DNA of 40,860 nucleotides, taken from Gammaproteobacteria bacterium. Its GTDB lineage: Bacteria > Pseudomonadota > Gammaproteobacteria > JAJRRL01. The notes below the pieces were generated by a model. The model was not told the origin of the DNA. It was given only the letters and a program-made list of their open reading frames with translations, and searched no databases. The stretch is from the NCBI GenBank assembly GCA_024279495.1, contig JAJRRL010000049.1, positions 1 through 40,860 of the forward strand, read 5' to 3'. Positions 9,237 to 17,716 of this stretch are shown here, piece after piece (position 1 is the stretch's first letter; every line of letters starts with the position of its first letter). A program made the position numbers and the translations under genes.

Positions 9237-9277
9237 AATGTGCAGGGTTAAGCTCACAATAATGTTAGGGCTTTGGA
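9237..9277 (-). repeat. Short repeat at the 3' end of the giant gene
   Basis: TGTGCAGGGTTAAGCTCACA and AATGTTAGGGCT recur, with small changes, near 7290-7325 and in inverted, broken form near 23540-23570. The giant gene's stop codon (9265-9267) falls inside this repeat. Confidence 0.6.
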
Positions 9278-12200
9278 TGGCAATGGCTCTCGAAACACCT
9301 CTGAATGCATGCGAGAAACTCTTGAGAAACCTCAGGAGTCTCTCTAGCACAATCATCCATACAAGAAATAAAACCCGGGTCACACTCAAAATGTGAATCC
9401 TCGCCCTTCTCTGAATCGCCAGTATACGGTCCCCCCAAAGGCACACCCGATGCCATCCAAGCTGCGCTCGCTGTTACACCTACCAAAGAAAGAGCATACT
9501 CGGCAGCCTGCTGGTTTGAAAGAACGGCATCCATTGCAGGAGTGCATTGTGATTGTTTTTTCATGAGATTACCCCCCCCCACTGATTTAGCTGCTCCTCC
9601 TGATCGCGCCGCCATGGATGAGAAAAAACCCAACCTTGAGCCAAGAAGATCTAGCGCTGCCCCACTTTGTTGTTTAACAGAAGACGCAGAATCATAAACA
9701 GATCCAGCTGCTTCAATCACCCCTCCCGCCAAAGTTCCCTGTAATAAATGTGCTCTGTGAAAAGCTTCACTCCAAGAAGCAAGTCCCATCAAGTAAAAGG
9801 CGCGTAAGCTATTTTCTACAGCCTCAAAACCTGATGCACTTTCCCCACCAAGCGATAGCAGGATATTTCGGTTACTACCGATCCATGCTTGATTCCGATC
9901 AAAATCATAAGTAAGCGCATCAACAATACCACTAGTTACCATGACAAGCCCAACAATGGGATCTACAGCTTCTGCATAAAATTGCCGAGCCAATTGAGAC
10001 GTCAATTTATAGCCCAAAATATCTACTAAAACGCCCTTTCCCGCCTTACCAAGCGCTCGAAGAGTCCGTTCAAAGCGCCAATCAAAACCACCCTTTGCAA
10101 AGCGTATCGCTGCTCCTATCAACCCATTTTCCAAGGAGTGTTGATGCTCATTGTTTTCCGACTCAACTAACTCGCTGCTAAAATCAACTTTAAGCAAATC
10201 ATTTAGCAACTGTTTTTGTTTTCTCCAGTAAGCCAAGCTTCTGCCCAAATCACTGGCTTTTCCATTTGGAGACGTACCCATGGTATTTAAAATCATACGA
10301 TACACATGAGCGATGTTTCTTCTAGAATCGTTTAAGTACATTTGATTTGTTAAAGGAGCCGACATCAAATAAGAGCTCTGCTGATTCATCCATACCTGCA
10401 AGACTTGATCTTTTGTCCTTGCCACATTACCTCTTAAGTCACCAACTCCTGCATTTCCCACAAAAGGAAGTCTGTTTGCTCGATAGTGACGCTCATCTTT
10501 ACGTACATCTACCGACGCAATGGCTTTTTCTCCTGGCTTTCCAGTTGGTTCTTTGCCATTTAAGCGCTCAAAATCATTAATGTTAAACGAAACGCCAATA
10601 CTATTCGAGTCACTTAATTCTGAAACGGGTCTAGCATCTAACACATCAATATCAAGATGCCCTTTTTCTTGAGACTCAATGACGCCACCTTCCATGTCTG
10701 CACGATGAATGTGGAAATCATGCCCCTCCGTATTAAACCCTTTTTTTGAACGAAGACCACTGCTTTCGGCTACGTAGCTTCCAGACGAACTGCTCTGACT
10801 CGCATTCACATTACCTTGTGAATCAACACCCACACTAGAGCTTTTTTGAGAATAGCTGCTTAAGTGATCTCTTGTAACGAGCTCTTCAATGCCGCCTTCA
10901 AAACTGTCTGCCTCTAGTCGTGCACCATCCAAAACAACAAGCTTCATCGCTTTTTTACCGTGATGTAACTTCATGTTGCCACCGGCTGACAACACAGCAT
11001 TACGATAATGTGACGCTGTGCCACTTGATCTTGAATAAGACACCCCGGCTCCTGTTGGGCTCATCGTCAACAAAGCAGCATCCAATCCTATGCTCAATTG
11101 ACTGCTTTGATAATCAGATAACAAATCCCTACCATTAGCCATGATAGAAGGTGCATCTACATCGACTTTGCCATCTACATGAACCTGCACACCATGCCCC
11201 ATCACCACACCTTTACCTGCTACTATCTCCAAATCTCCTCCACGATTCACTCCGCATCCACCTGGGGTTTGATCATGACTTTCAGACTTACCCCATCCCA
11301 ATGAAAGCTTTGCACTGGGAGAAAATCCTTGCGCTCCGCCTAAGCCATAACGAGCTAATAATTCAGATCTCAAATCACCGCTCGACATACCCCGACCCAA
11401 AGCATTAGCAGCATTGTAAGAACTGATACCCGCACTTGTTCCATTCACAAGCCACTCTAAGCCTTTTTTGCTTTTAGCCAATCGTTTAAGTCTATCTAAA
11501 GTTGGGTCTAATGAAAGCGGATTAGCAGAACCATTAAAAAAATCATTCCACTGTGCTACTAGTGGAATGCCCACACCCATAGTAAAACCTGTGCGACGAA
11601 CACTGTGATTTAATGCTTCATCATCAAAAATCACCTGGCCGTTCGGTGCGATAAGCGCCAAACTCCCTTTCCCCCACACATAAGCTCCACTTAAATCCAC
11701 ATTCCCAGTACGTGAGCAAAACCGGCTGAATCCATCGTCGTGCACTTCAGTCCACACCAAACCTTCATCCTTTGTTTGCGTTTTAGCCTCAATAAAAGTA
11801 ATGCCATGCGCTGATGAGGTACTGCTTGTCGTTTTCAATGCAAGCATCGATATGCCATCTTTAACATCGGCATAATTACCTTGCGCTGAATCAAGCACAG
11901 CCGCCTTAGCCGACAAACCACCAGATTTGCTAATGAATATATTTCTCCCTTCTTCAGAAACCACCGCACTTCTAAATACCCGTGTTTTCCAAGTCTCTGA
12001 ACGATCATGATTCAAACCAAAACAACTATGGGTGTCATATTTCTCTGAACAATATCTATTGTGCTCTTCTTCGAGTTTAAAGCCACCATCTGCGATTAAA
12101 ATATTATCGCCTTTAGTTTTAATAACAGATGCATCTGAAATAATCATCCCTCTAGCTTTCATCACCAGGCCAGGACCGCCATTGCCATCACCTTCGCCAC

Positions 12201-15200
12201 CAACAATGTAAGCAGGGTCGTACCATGTTTCCTCACTATGTGGTCCCTGAATAACTCGCTTTCGGCATTGGTTGGTAATATCGCCGCCTGCCTCTACGTA
12301 ACCAAACTTTGTTGCAGCCAAAACACCTTTATTAGTGACATTACCCCTGGCTCGAAAAGCAAAGGTGTTTCCAGCTACATCACCTTCATTTGAAAAATCT
12401 TTCGCAGAATTTACACCAACATGAGAACCTATCACCTTCACTTTATCGTGAATAACAACATCACCTCGCGTGGAATTCAGTTGAACCACCCCTTCTGTTT
12501 CGTAGTCGACATTAAAATCAACGCTACTTCCCGTTAAAATAAGTCCGCATTGCCTCAGTATTTCTTGCGTTAAATTCAAAGCATTCCAGCTAGAAAAAAT
12601 AAACGTTTTACGAGCCTTGTATTCTGCCCACTCTCCTACTCCTCGAACGATATTTTCAGGATTATCCATACGACCCAACTCTAAACGCAAGTTATCCGCT
12701 TCGGCAGAACCGTCTTTGTTCCAAAAATACGTCGCTAGTAGCGCAGCGTTATCTAAAGCCCTTATTTGGCCTGCCTGAACCATCCAAACAGCACGCGCTG
12801 ACTCTTCTATGCCATAACGTATAGAAGTATTGTAAAGAAAAACAGCCTCTGTGAGGCCATTTACTCTAAAATGAGCCCCGACGTCTGTCGACAAAACCAA
12901 GGTATCAAACTCAGTTGAGTGCAGCCCTAGCCCTGCATTCATCGACAACAACGCATTATCGGAATGAACACCAAACAAGGGAGAGACAACAGCAAAAGCA
13001 CTAAAACGATTCCAATTTGAGGCAACACTGGATGCATACATCATCCAACCTCTTCCTGCTTTAACCCAGTACTCACTCACTCCCATTGCTTTTGCCAACA
13101 CAGCATCCCAATACGGATGATCAGCTGGTTTCTCTAACTCTTTTTTATTTTTCCCTTTACCTTTGCCTTTCTTTTTGTTATTCCCCTTCTTCGCGTTTTT
13201 CTCTTTTTTCTTATCCTCGCCATCCTCCTTTTTTTCACCCTCTTTTGGTGCTCTATCGCCATCAGGAATAAACCAAGGATTAAAAATTGATTGCCAGAAA
13301 TTTCTCAGAATTTTAAGATCTAAAAACACACTTTTCACCAACTGTGCTGCTGCCCCAATGGCTGGATACCATTCATGAGGCCTTAAAAAACTTGTTTGGC
13401 TCGCCCCATATACCATTGCCACTTGAGCCGCAGACGATATCCCAATGGTTGTCGATGACATTAACCCAATAATCGAAAGCGCTCCGCTTAAAAATGGCAC
13501 GGAAGGACCAAAAAAGATAAGCGACATGGTCTGAAGCATGGAATATAAGGTGTATTGATTCAAACAACCTCTGTTTAACTTGAAATTAGACAGACTCAAA
13601 CCCATAGGCAAAGACACAAATGAAGAACTCACATAATGCGCTGAGGATATTCTTCCCAAAAGATTTGCACTGAGAGGACCAACAATATTAATGCTTTCTT
13701 CTGCATCCATTGTCCCCATAAGATTCACAAAACTGCCCGTGATCGAAATTCTTTTCCCACTCAAAGAGCCTCGATTTAACACACCCCAATCTGCTTTCAT
13801 ATCGAGTTGTTCAGCTGATGTAGTTCCTTTGTTCACAATCGAGTGAGCTTTAAGCTCAAGCGCTGAATCTGAGCATATGTGACCTAATTGCTGTAGCTGA
13901 GTTGTCTCTATCTTGATGGGGTTTTTACCTGACACAGAGGCGGTTTCATGAAAAGTAACTCTATCGCGCATAGTCAGCAATAAACTCGCATCGTTTTCTT
14001 TGTCTTCACCAGCGATCATTTGACCAGAGGCATCAAGGGAATAGCCTTTAATAGCATTTCTACCCGAAAATGTTGATCGAGATGTGTTTGAAAAAGAAGC
14101 CCGCTCAGATGCTACGACTGTGTTTTTGCTTTTTAGTACACCGCTTACTTTCCAGGCTCTGGACTCTACAACAGAACCTTCAATATCAACATCTGACCCT
14201 AAGCTAAAATTCAGATTCTCTTCAATAAAAAAAGCTGACTTCTTAATCCTTGCCTTATTCATGATGTCCAGATTATTTGAAAAAAACTGACAACCAATAC
14301 CTCGGCATTTCCCAGCTAACAGAACCGACGCTGACTCTACCGTTGTTTTTGTAAACTTAAGTCTGGTCTCTTCTGTCGTGTAAAAATGATCCCGAGCCGC
14401 CACGCGAGCTCTATCGCAATCTAGTCGCGTCCCATTAGACACATACACATTACTTGCTTTAAGCGTTGAGTGTTTGCATAAGCTTGCCTTAACACCCGAT
14501 AGGATGGCATTGCCAGATGCTGACAACAAGTAAGACTCTGCATGTAGCTCGCCACCAGACTTCAACAAACCTCCCGTTATAAGTGTTCCCGACTCTGCCT
14601 CTAACAGACTTGATTCGCACACCCAGGCAGGAGCAACCACATCGCTAGCTAATAGGCGAACTTCCGAATCAGCTGAAGAGTATATTTTCCCAGCACATTG
14701 CAAACTAGATTCTTCTAAAGTCAAATTCCCGTGTATCTCATGACAATTGTTTTGATCACCGATCCCCGTTAACTCTGAACCTGATGTCACTTGCACTTTG
14801 CCAGATGCACTCAACTTTGAAAATACCATCCTTGTATTTTGTACAGCGAGATCCTCTCCTTGCAGTTCAAGCCTGTTACATCGCATTTTCGTATTTGATA
14901 CACAACCATTCACCTGCAGAACCAGCTCTTCACCTCGAAGCTTAGTATTGTCAATGGTTCCACTTCCTGAAAAACGAACCTCTTGTGATGTAAGACTAGA
15001 AGAGTCGATAGCAAAAGACTCTTCAATAAGGCACGATTGATTCACCTGAATGTCCGATTGCACGATCGACAATTTTTTTGCTTTAAAACTCATCACGTCA
15101 GCTTTAGCATTTACTTTTTTAAACGTGCCTGATGATTGAATATCGATAGAGGAAAGAGTTTTAGCATCATCATTTAAACACACAAGTTCACTGTGGCTTA

Positions 15201-16029
15201 CCGAACAAGTGGCCTCTGGCAACATCACAATCTCTTTTGAGCAAAACAAACTACTTTGCTTTTGAAGTAACAAGGACCCTTCACTCAAAAGAAAAGTGTC
15301 TCCCCGAAGATGCGATCTTTTTGCCTGAAAGTCTCCGCTAAGCGAGATGTGATTAGCACGAACGGCACTAGACGATAACACCGATTTAGCAGAGCTAGCT
15401 TGATCATAGCGTCGAGACAGCAATGTCGATTGCTTCAAACCAACAAGACCTGATTGCAAAAACTCCTTTGCCAGAAACTGCGAATCTTGGCAATACACCT
15501 TTCCTTTTGCATCGCACTTTTTTGTTTTACATTGCATCTTAGTGAGTATTAAGCGCGATGTTGCGCTCACACGAAGCTTATTAATCGCTATTAATTCAGC
15601 CTCTTTTTTATTCCCTTCAAGCCTAAGCTCTGATTTTTTTGACAGAGATAAAGCATGTGTTTTTATGCTGATGTCACCTGTGGCGTGAATACGAGAGCTC
15701 AAGCAGCGAATGCTATCTGACCGTATATGGCAGCTCTCTGATACTTTAACGGAACTTTCAAAACGTGACTCTGCTTTGTTTGATAGACTTAGATCCGACA
15801 CATCGATGGGGCTTGCGATTCGAATTCCACACTCTGCTGCTATCGTCAGTGACTTTCCCGCTTCTGTTAAACGATATTGAACAGAGGCAATGCACACACC
15901 TTGCTGATAATACCTAAGCTCTGTTGGTTCAGAAAAAGAAAGCTCATCTAAAATCAAAAACCCATCATGTAAAGCAGCTTCTTTTGTTACTTGCTTAACT
16001 CGAAGGCTTGCATTGCCTGCTGAGTGCAT
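9265..16029 (-). CDS. Giant filamentous-haemagglutinin-like protein
   Basis: 2254 residues. Residues 1-800 consist of short Ser/Thr-rich strand repeats (LSLSNKAESRFESSV, LQVNGCVSNTKMRC) predicting a long beta-helix. Around 823-876 is a hydrophobic stretch, and around 910-960 a very Lys/Gly/Glu-rich segment. Residues about 1200-1700 resemble FHA/CdiA-type repeats (GNVTNKGVLAATKFGYVEAGGDITNQ-like pattern, GDLEIVAGKGV). The last 450 residues are mixed helical and end in two CX3C motifs (CMDDC and CIQRC, 13 residues apart). Unlike classical two-partner secretion proteins it has no N-terminal signal peptide or TPS domain, and no TpsB transporter is nearby. AGGAG lies before the ATG and the upstream gene ends 18 bases away, so it is third in an operon. 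Surface or secreted location is inferred. A nine-G run near codon 2150 may make the C-terminus phase variable. Confidence 0.8.
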   Translation of the reverse strand: MHSAGNASLRVKQVTKEAALHDGFLILDELSFSEPTELRYYQQGVCIASVQYRLTEAGKSLTIAAECGIRIASPIDVSDLSLSNKAESRFESSVKVSESCHIRSDSIRCLSSRIHATGDISIKTHALSLSKKSELRLEGNKKEAELIAINKLRVSATSRLILTKMQCKTKKCDAKGKVYCQDSQFLAKEFLQSGLVGLKQSTLLSRRYDQASSAKSVLSSSAVRANHISLSGDFQAKRSHLRGDTFLLSEGSLLLQKQSSLFCSKEIVMLPEATCSVSHSELVCLNDDAKTLSSIDIQSSGTFKKVNAKADVMSFKAKKLSIVQSDIQVNQSCLIEESFAIDSSSLTSQEVRFSGSGTIDNTKLRGEELVLQVNGCVSNTKMRCNRLELQGEDLAVQNTRMVFSKLSASGKVQVTSGSELTGIGDQNNCHEIHGNLTLEESSLQCAGKIYSSADSEVRLLASDVVAPAWVCESSLLEAESGTLITGGLLKSGGELHAESYLLSASGNAILSGVKASLCKHSTLKASNVYVSNGTRLDCDRARVAARDHFYTTEETRLKFTKTTVESASVLLAGKCRGIGCQFFSNNLDIMNKARIKKSAFFIEENLNFSLGSDVDIEGSVVESRAWKVSGVLKSKNTVVASERASFSNTSRSTFSGRNAIKGYSLDASGQMIAGEDKENDASLLLTMRDRVTFHETASVSGKNPIKIETTQLQQLGHICSDSALELKAHSIVNKGTTSAEQLDMKADWGVLNRGSLSGKRISITGSFVNLMGTMDAEESINIVGPLSANLLGRISSAHYVSSSFVSLPMGLSLSNFKLNRGCLNQYTLYSMLQTMSLIFFGPSVPFLSGALSIIGLMSSTTIGISSAAQVAMVYGASQTSFLRPHEWYPAIGAAAQLVKSVFLDLKILRNFWQSIFNPWFIPDGDRAPKEGEKKEDGEDKKKEKNAKKGNNKKKGKGKGKNKKELEKPADHPYWDAVLAKAMGVSEYWVKAGRGWMMYASSVASNWNRFSAFAVVSPLFGVHSDNALLSMNAGLGLHSTEFDTLVLSTDVGAHFRVNGLTEAVFLYNTSIRYGIEESARAVWMVQAGQIRALDNAALLATYFWNKDGSAEADNLRLELGRMDNPENIVRGVGEWAEYKARKTFIFSSWNALNLTQEILRQCGLILTGSSVDFNVDYETEGVVQLNSTRGDVVIHDKVKVIGSHVGVNSAKDFSNEGDVAGNTFAFRARGNVTNKGVLAATKFGYVEAGGDITNQCRKRVIQGPHSEETWYDPAYIVGGEGDGNGGPGLVMKARGMIISDASVIKTKGDNILIADGGFKLEEEHNRYCSEKYDTHSCFGLNHDRSETWKTRVFRSAVVSEEGRNIFISKSGGLSAKAAVLDSAQGNYADVKDGISMLALKTTSSTSSAHGITFIEAKTQTKDEGLVWTEVHDDGFSRFCSRTGNVDLSGAYVWGKGSLALIAPNGQVIFDDEALNHSVRRTGFTMGVGIPLVAQWNDFFNGSANPLSLDPTLDRLKRLAKSKKGLEWLVNGTSAGISSYNAANALGRGMSSGDLRSELLARYGLGGAQGFSPSAKLSLGWGKSESHDQTPGGCGVNRGGDLEIVAGKGVVMGHGVQVHVDGKVDVDAPSIMANGRDLLSDYQSSQLSIGLDAALLTMSPTGAGVSYSRSSGTASHYRNAVLSAGGNMKLHHGKKAMKLVVLDGARLEADSFEGGIEELVTRDHLSSYSQKSSSVGVDSQGNVNASQSSSSGSYVAESSGLRSKKGFNTEGHDFHIHRADMEGGVIESQEKGHLDIDVLDARPVSELSDSNSIGVSFNINDFERLNGKEPTGKPGEKAIASVDVRKDERHYRANRLPFVGNAGVGDLRGNVARTKDQVLQVWMNQQSSYLMSAPLTNQMYLNDSRRNIAHVYRMILNTMGTSPNGKASDLGRSLAYWRKQKQLLNDLLKVDFSSELVESENNEHQHSLENGLIGAAIRFAKGGFDWRFERTLRALGKAGKGVLVDILGYKLTSQLARQFYAEAVDPIVGLVMVTSGIVDALTYDFDRNQAWIGSNRNILLSLGGESASGFEAVENSLRAFYLMGLASWSEAFHRAHLLQGTLAGGVIEAAGSVYDSASSVKQQSGAALDLLGSRLGFFSSMAARSGGAAKSVGGGNLMKKQSQCTPAMDAVLSNQQAAEYALSLVGVTASAAWMASGVPLGGPYTGDSEKGEDSHFECDPGFISCMDDCARETPEVSQEFLACIQRCFESHCHPKP
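9572..9580 (-). repeat. Nine-G homopolymer inside the giant gene
   Basis: On the coding strand nine consecutive G encode part of Val-Gly-Gly-Gly. Loss of one G brings TGA into frame five codons later; gain of one G brings TAA into frame at once. Either slip removes about 100 C-terminal residues. An in-frame ATG (MKKQSQ) lies eight bases after the tract. Confidence 0.8.
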
Positions 16030-16047
16030 AAAACTCTCCTAAACCTC

Positions 16048-16848
16048 TTACGGTGCTAGTGCCGACATCAGCGCCTGGAATGCTACCGCTGGGGCTGGTG
16101 CCGGCGCTACTGTCAGTACTGAGAATGCTGCCAGTGGGACTGCTGTGGCTGCTGCTGCCGGGGCTGGGACTGCTGCCGGAGCAGTTGCTGATTCAATGGA
16201 TTCATCGGATTCATCGTCACTCTCTGGAGGCGGTTGTTGACCCTCAAGCTGAGTGACTCTGGCCACCAACACTGCATTTCTATCTTCCGCCACTGCCGCT
16301 CGGGTCCTAAGTGCAGCTCTTTCTTGAGCACCTGCTTGAACTCTTTCCTCCAGTGTTTGTATGCGCTCTTGATTTGCCTGCTGCTGAGTCCGCATAAGCC
16401 TCACAGCCTCTGTGGTGGCTACCGCATTAGCTTCCACCGCAGGTATCAATCTGTCCATCCTTGCATTGCTTCCTCTTGCAGCTTCCACTACCTCTGCTGC
16501 TGATACATTTGCTATTCTCTGCCTCTCTCTTGTAGCTGTGTTTCTTCTTTCTCTCCATGCTCTTACTTTTTCAGCAACGCTATCTCCTGTCACAACAAGA
16601 ACGCCTATCACTGGTATAGCTACTGCCACACCACCAGCTGCTATCATTGCCCCAGCCTCCACTGTCGCTAGCGTCCCTCCTGCCACTGCCAAATAAGCTA
16701 ACCCATAGGAAATAGCTGCTGCTCCACCTACCGCCAAAACAGTTGCTCCGGCAATTTCCCACTTATGACGCCATGCAAACCTACCCGTAGCACTCGCACA
16801 TCTACCAGTAAACCTTGCAACAGAGCCTAGGTAGTCAAATAATCCCAT
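16048..16848 (-). CDS. Ala-rich membrane/coiled-coil protein, unknown
   Basis: 266 residues, not recognised. Residues 31-87 are a Gly/Ala-rich hydrophobic region long enough for two membrane passes. Residues about 95-205 are Glu/Arg/Ala-rich and predict a coiled coil (RIQTLEERVQAGAQERAALRTRAAVAEDRN). Then follow an acidic patch (PPPESDDESDES) and a low-complexity Ala/Pro/Val tail. AAGGAG eight bases upstream supports the ATG. It lies four bases after the 237-residue gene and 18 bases before the giant gene, so the three are co-transcribed. Codons are GC-richer than those of neighbours, largely from Ala, which may mean separate origin. A membrane anchor or accessory for the giant protein is possible; an effector is another option. 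Confidence 0.7.
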   Translation of the reverse strand: MGLFDYLGSVARFTGRCASATGRFAWRHKWEIAGATVLAVGGAAAISYGLAYLAVAGGTLATVEAGAMIAAGGVAVAIPVIGVLVVTGDSVAEKVRAWRERRNTATRERQRIANVSAAEVVEAARGSNARMDRLIPAVEANAVATTEAVRLMRTQQQANQERIQTLEERVQAGAQERAALRTRAAVAEDRNAVLVARVTQLEGQQPPPESDDESDESIESATAPAAVPAPAAAATAVPLAAFSVLTVAPAPAPAVAFQALMSALAP

Positions 16849-16852
16849 TTTC

Positions 16853-17566
16853 CTATCTCCTTATATTAGCTGTCTGAGAAATCAAAATACTCTGCTCTTT
16901 CATCCGCGTGTTAAGTTCTTGCAGATCCTCAACAGGGAATTGCAGAAAACCGCTAGCGACTTCCAAATAACAAGCACCAATCTCTAATCTTTGGTTGTGC
17001 CTGATTTGTCTTTCCTCAAGCACCTGCTTAAATGTATCCGCTGTCAACTCACCTTCTGGCAACTGAGGAATGGGAATAAAACCTTTAAATGTTGGGTCAT
17101 CAAAGCATTTAAGCTCTTTCCAAATTCCCTTTTTTTTCTCTTTAAGTTCCTGAATCCTTTTCACTCGAGCTGGTTTTGGCTGCTGTGCTGTCTGAAACAA
17201 ACTCCGCCCCGTTGATTTAATTCTTATCTTTGCTCTAATCGCTTTTAACCTTTCCGCAATAGCGCCTTTGACTCCATCTTCGGTATCTTGCCTCTCAACC
17301 AAGGCAATATCTATGTTTTTATGATCTTCCATAATCTTTTCATTATCCTCTACCTCTTGATCCAAAAAAGCATCGAATGCTGCCCTAGCCTCCGTGAGCT
17401 CAGGGGGCTCTTTAAGAGCAGCTTTCGCCACCACTCCTATAAAAAAGGTGCTGATTAAAGAAAAAGTAGCCACTGCTTTGACCAAACCTACTGTTTTGAC
17501 CCAATCTGCTGCTTTAGCTGCTGCTTTAGCCCAAGAAAATGACTGGACATCTATTTCTGTTGTCAT
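16853..17566 (-). CDS. Single-pass membrane/coiled-coil protein, unknown
   Basis: 237 residues, not recognised. An amphipathic Ala/Lys-rich N-terminus is followed by one hydrophobic segment (about 29-48, VKAVATFSLISTFFIGVV). The remainder is charged and mostly helical, with likely coiled coil around 60-150 and an odd Pro-rich break (FIPIPQLPEGELT). No signal peptidase site is apparent, so the segment probably stays as an anchor. First gene of the operon with the 266-residue and giant genes; AAGGAGG precedes the ATG by nine bases. Expression is likely set by the palindrome at 17615-17636. Confidence 0.7.
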   Translation of the reverse strand: MTTEIDVQSFSWAKAAAKAADWVKTVGLVKAVATFSLISTFFIGVVAKAALKEPPELTEARAAFDAFLDQEVEDNEKIMEDHKNIDIALVERQDTEDGVKGAIAERLKAIRAKIRIKSTGRSLFQTAQQPKPARVKRIQELKEKKKGIWKELKCFDDPTFKGFIPIPQLPEGELTADTFKQVLEERQIRHNQRLEIGACYLEVASGFLQFPVEDLQELNTRMKEQSILISQTANIRR

Positions 17567-17589
17567 GATTACGACCCTCCTTTGTTTTC

Positions 17590-17636
17590 AATCTATCAAG
17601 TTGTACATCGATACAACAGGGTATTAATACCCTGTT
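17590..17636 (-). promoter_or_regulatory. Promoter and perfect 22-bp palindrome of the giant-protein operon
   Basis: Positions 17615-17636 form a perfect palindrome with half-site AACAGGGTATT. It is followed on the minus strand by a second inverted repeat, TTGTA-6-TACAA (17601-17616), and a TAGATT hexamer at 17590-17595. If that hexamer is the -10 box, transcription would start near 17583 and the palindrome would be centred at about -42.5, the usual place of LuxR-type activator sites. The symmetry is seen; the promoter assignment is inference. Confidence 0.65.
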
Positions 17637-17642
17637 TGACTT

Positions 17643-17649
17643 CCCCCCC
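17643..17649 (+). repeat. Seven-C tract before the regulator promoter
   Basis: CCCCCCC between the palindrome and the -35 box of the divergent regulator gene. Length changes here would alter the spacing between operator and promoter. Confidence 0.5.
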
Positions 17650-17651
17650 TC

Positions 17652-17680
17652 TTGATTGAACCAGTCAATTACCATAATAT
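17652..17680 (+). promoter_or_regulatory. Sigma-70-type promoter of the LuxR-family gene
   Basis: TTGATT (17652-17657), 17 bases, TAATAT (17675-17680). It lies about 16 bases from the shared palindrome, so the regulator may control its own synthesis. Confidence 0.55.
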
Positions 17681-17716
17681 TAGGAGTATAAACAGCTGCA
17701 TGGATGATACTAAATC

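Noticed and set aside
13086-13378. Hydrophobic frames on the plus strand inside the giant gene
   Set aside because: They are antisense to the Lys-rich segment, which reads as Phe/Leu-rich on the other strand; no start signal.
9265-16029. Contact-dependent inhibition toxin (CdiA)
   Set aside because: No signal peptide, TPS domain, VENN-type motif, CdiB or small immunity gene after it.
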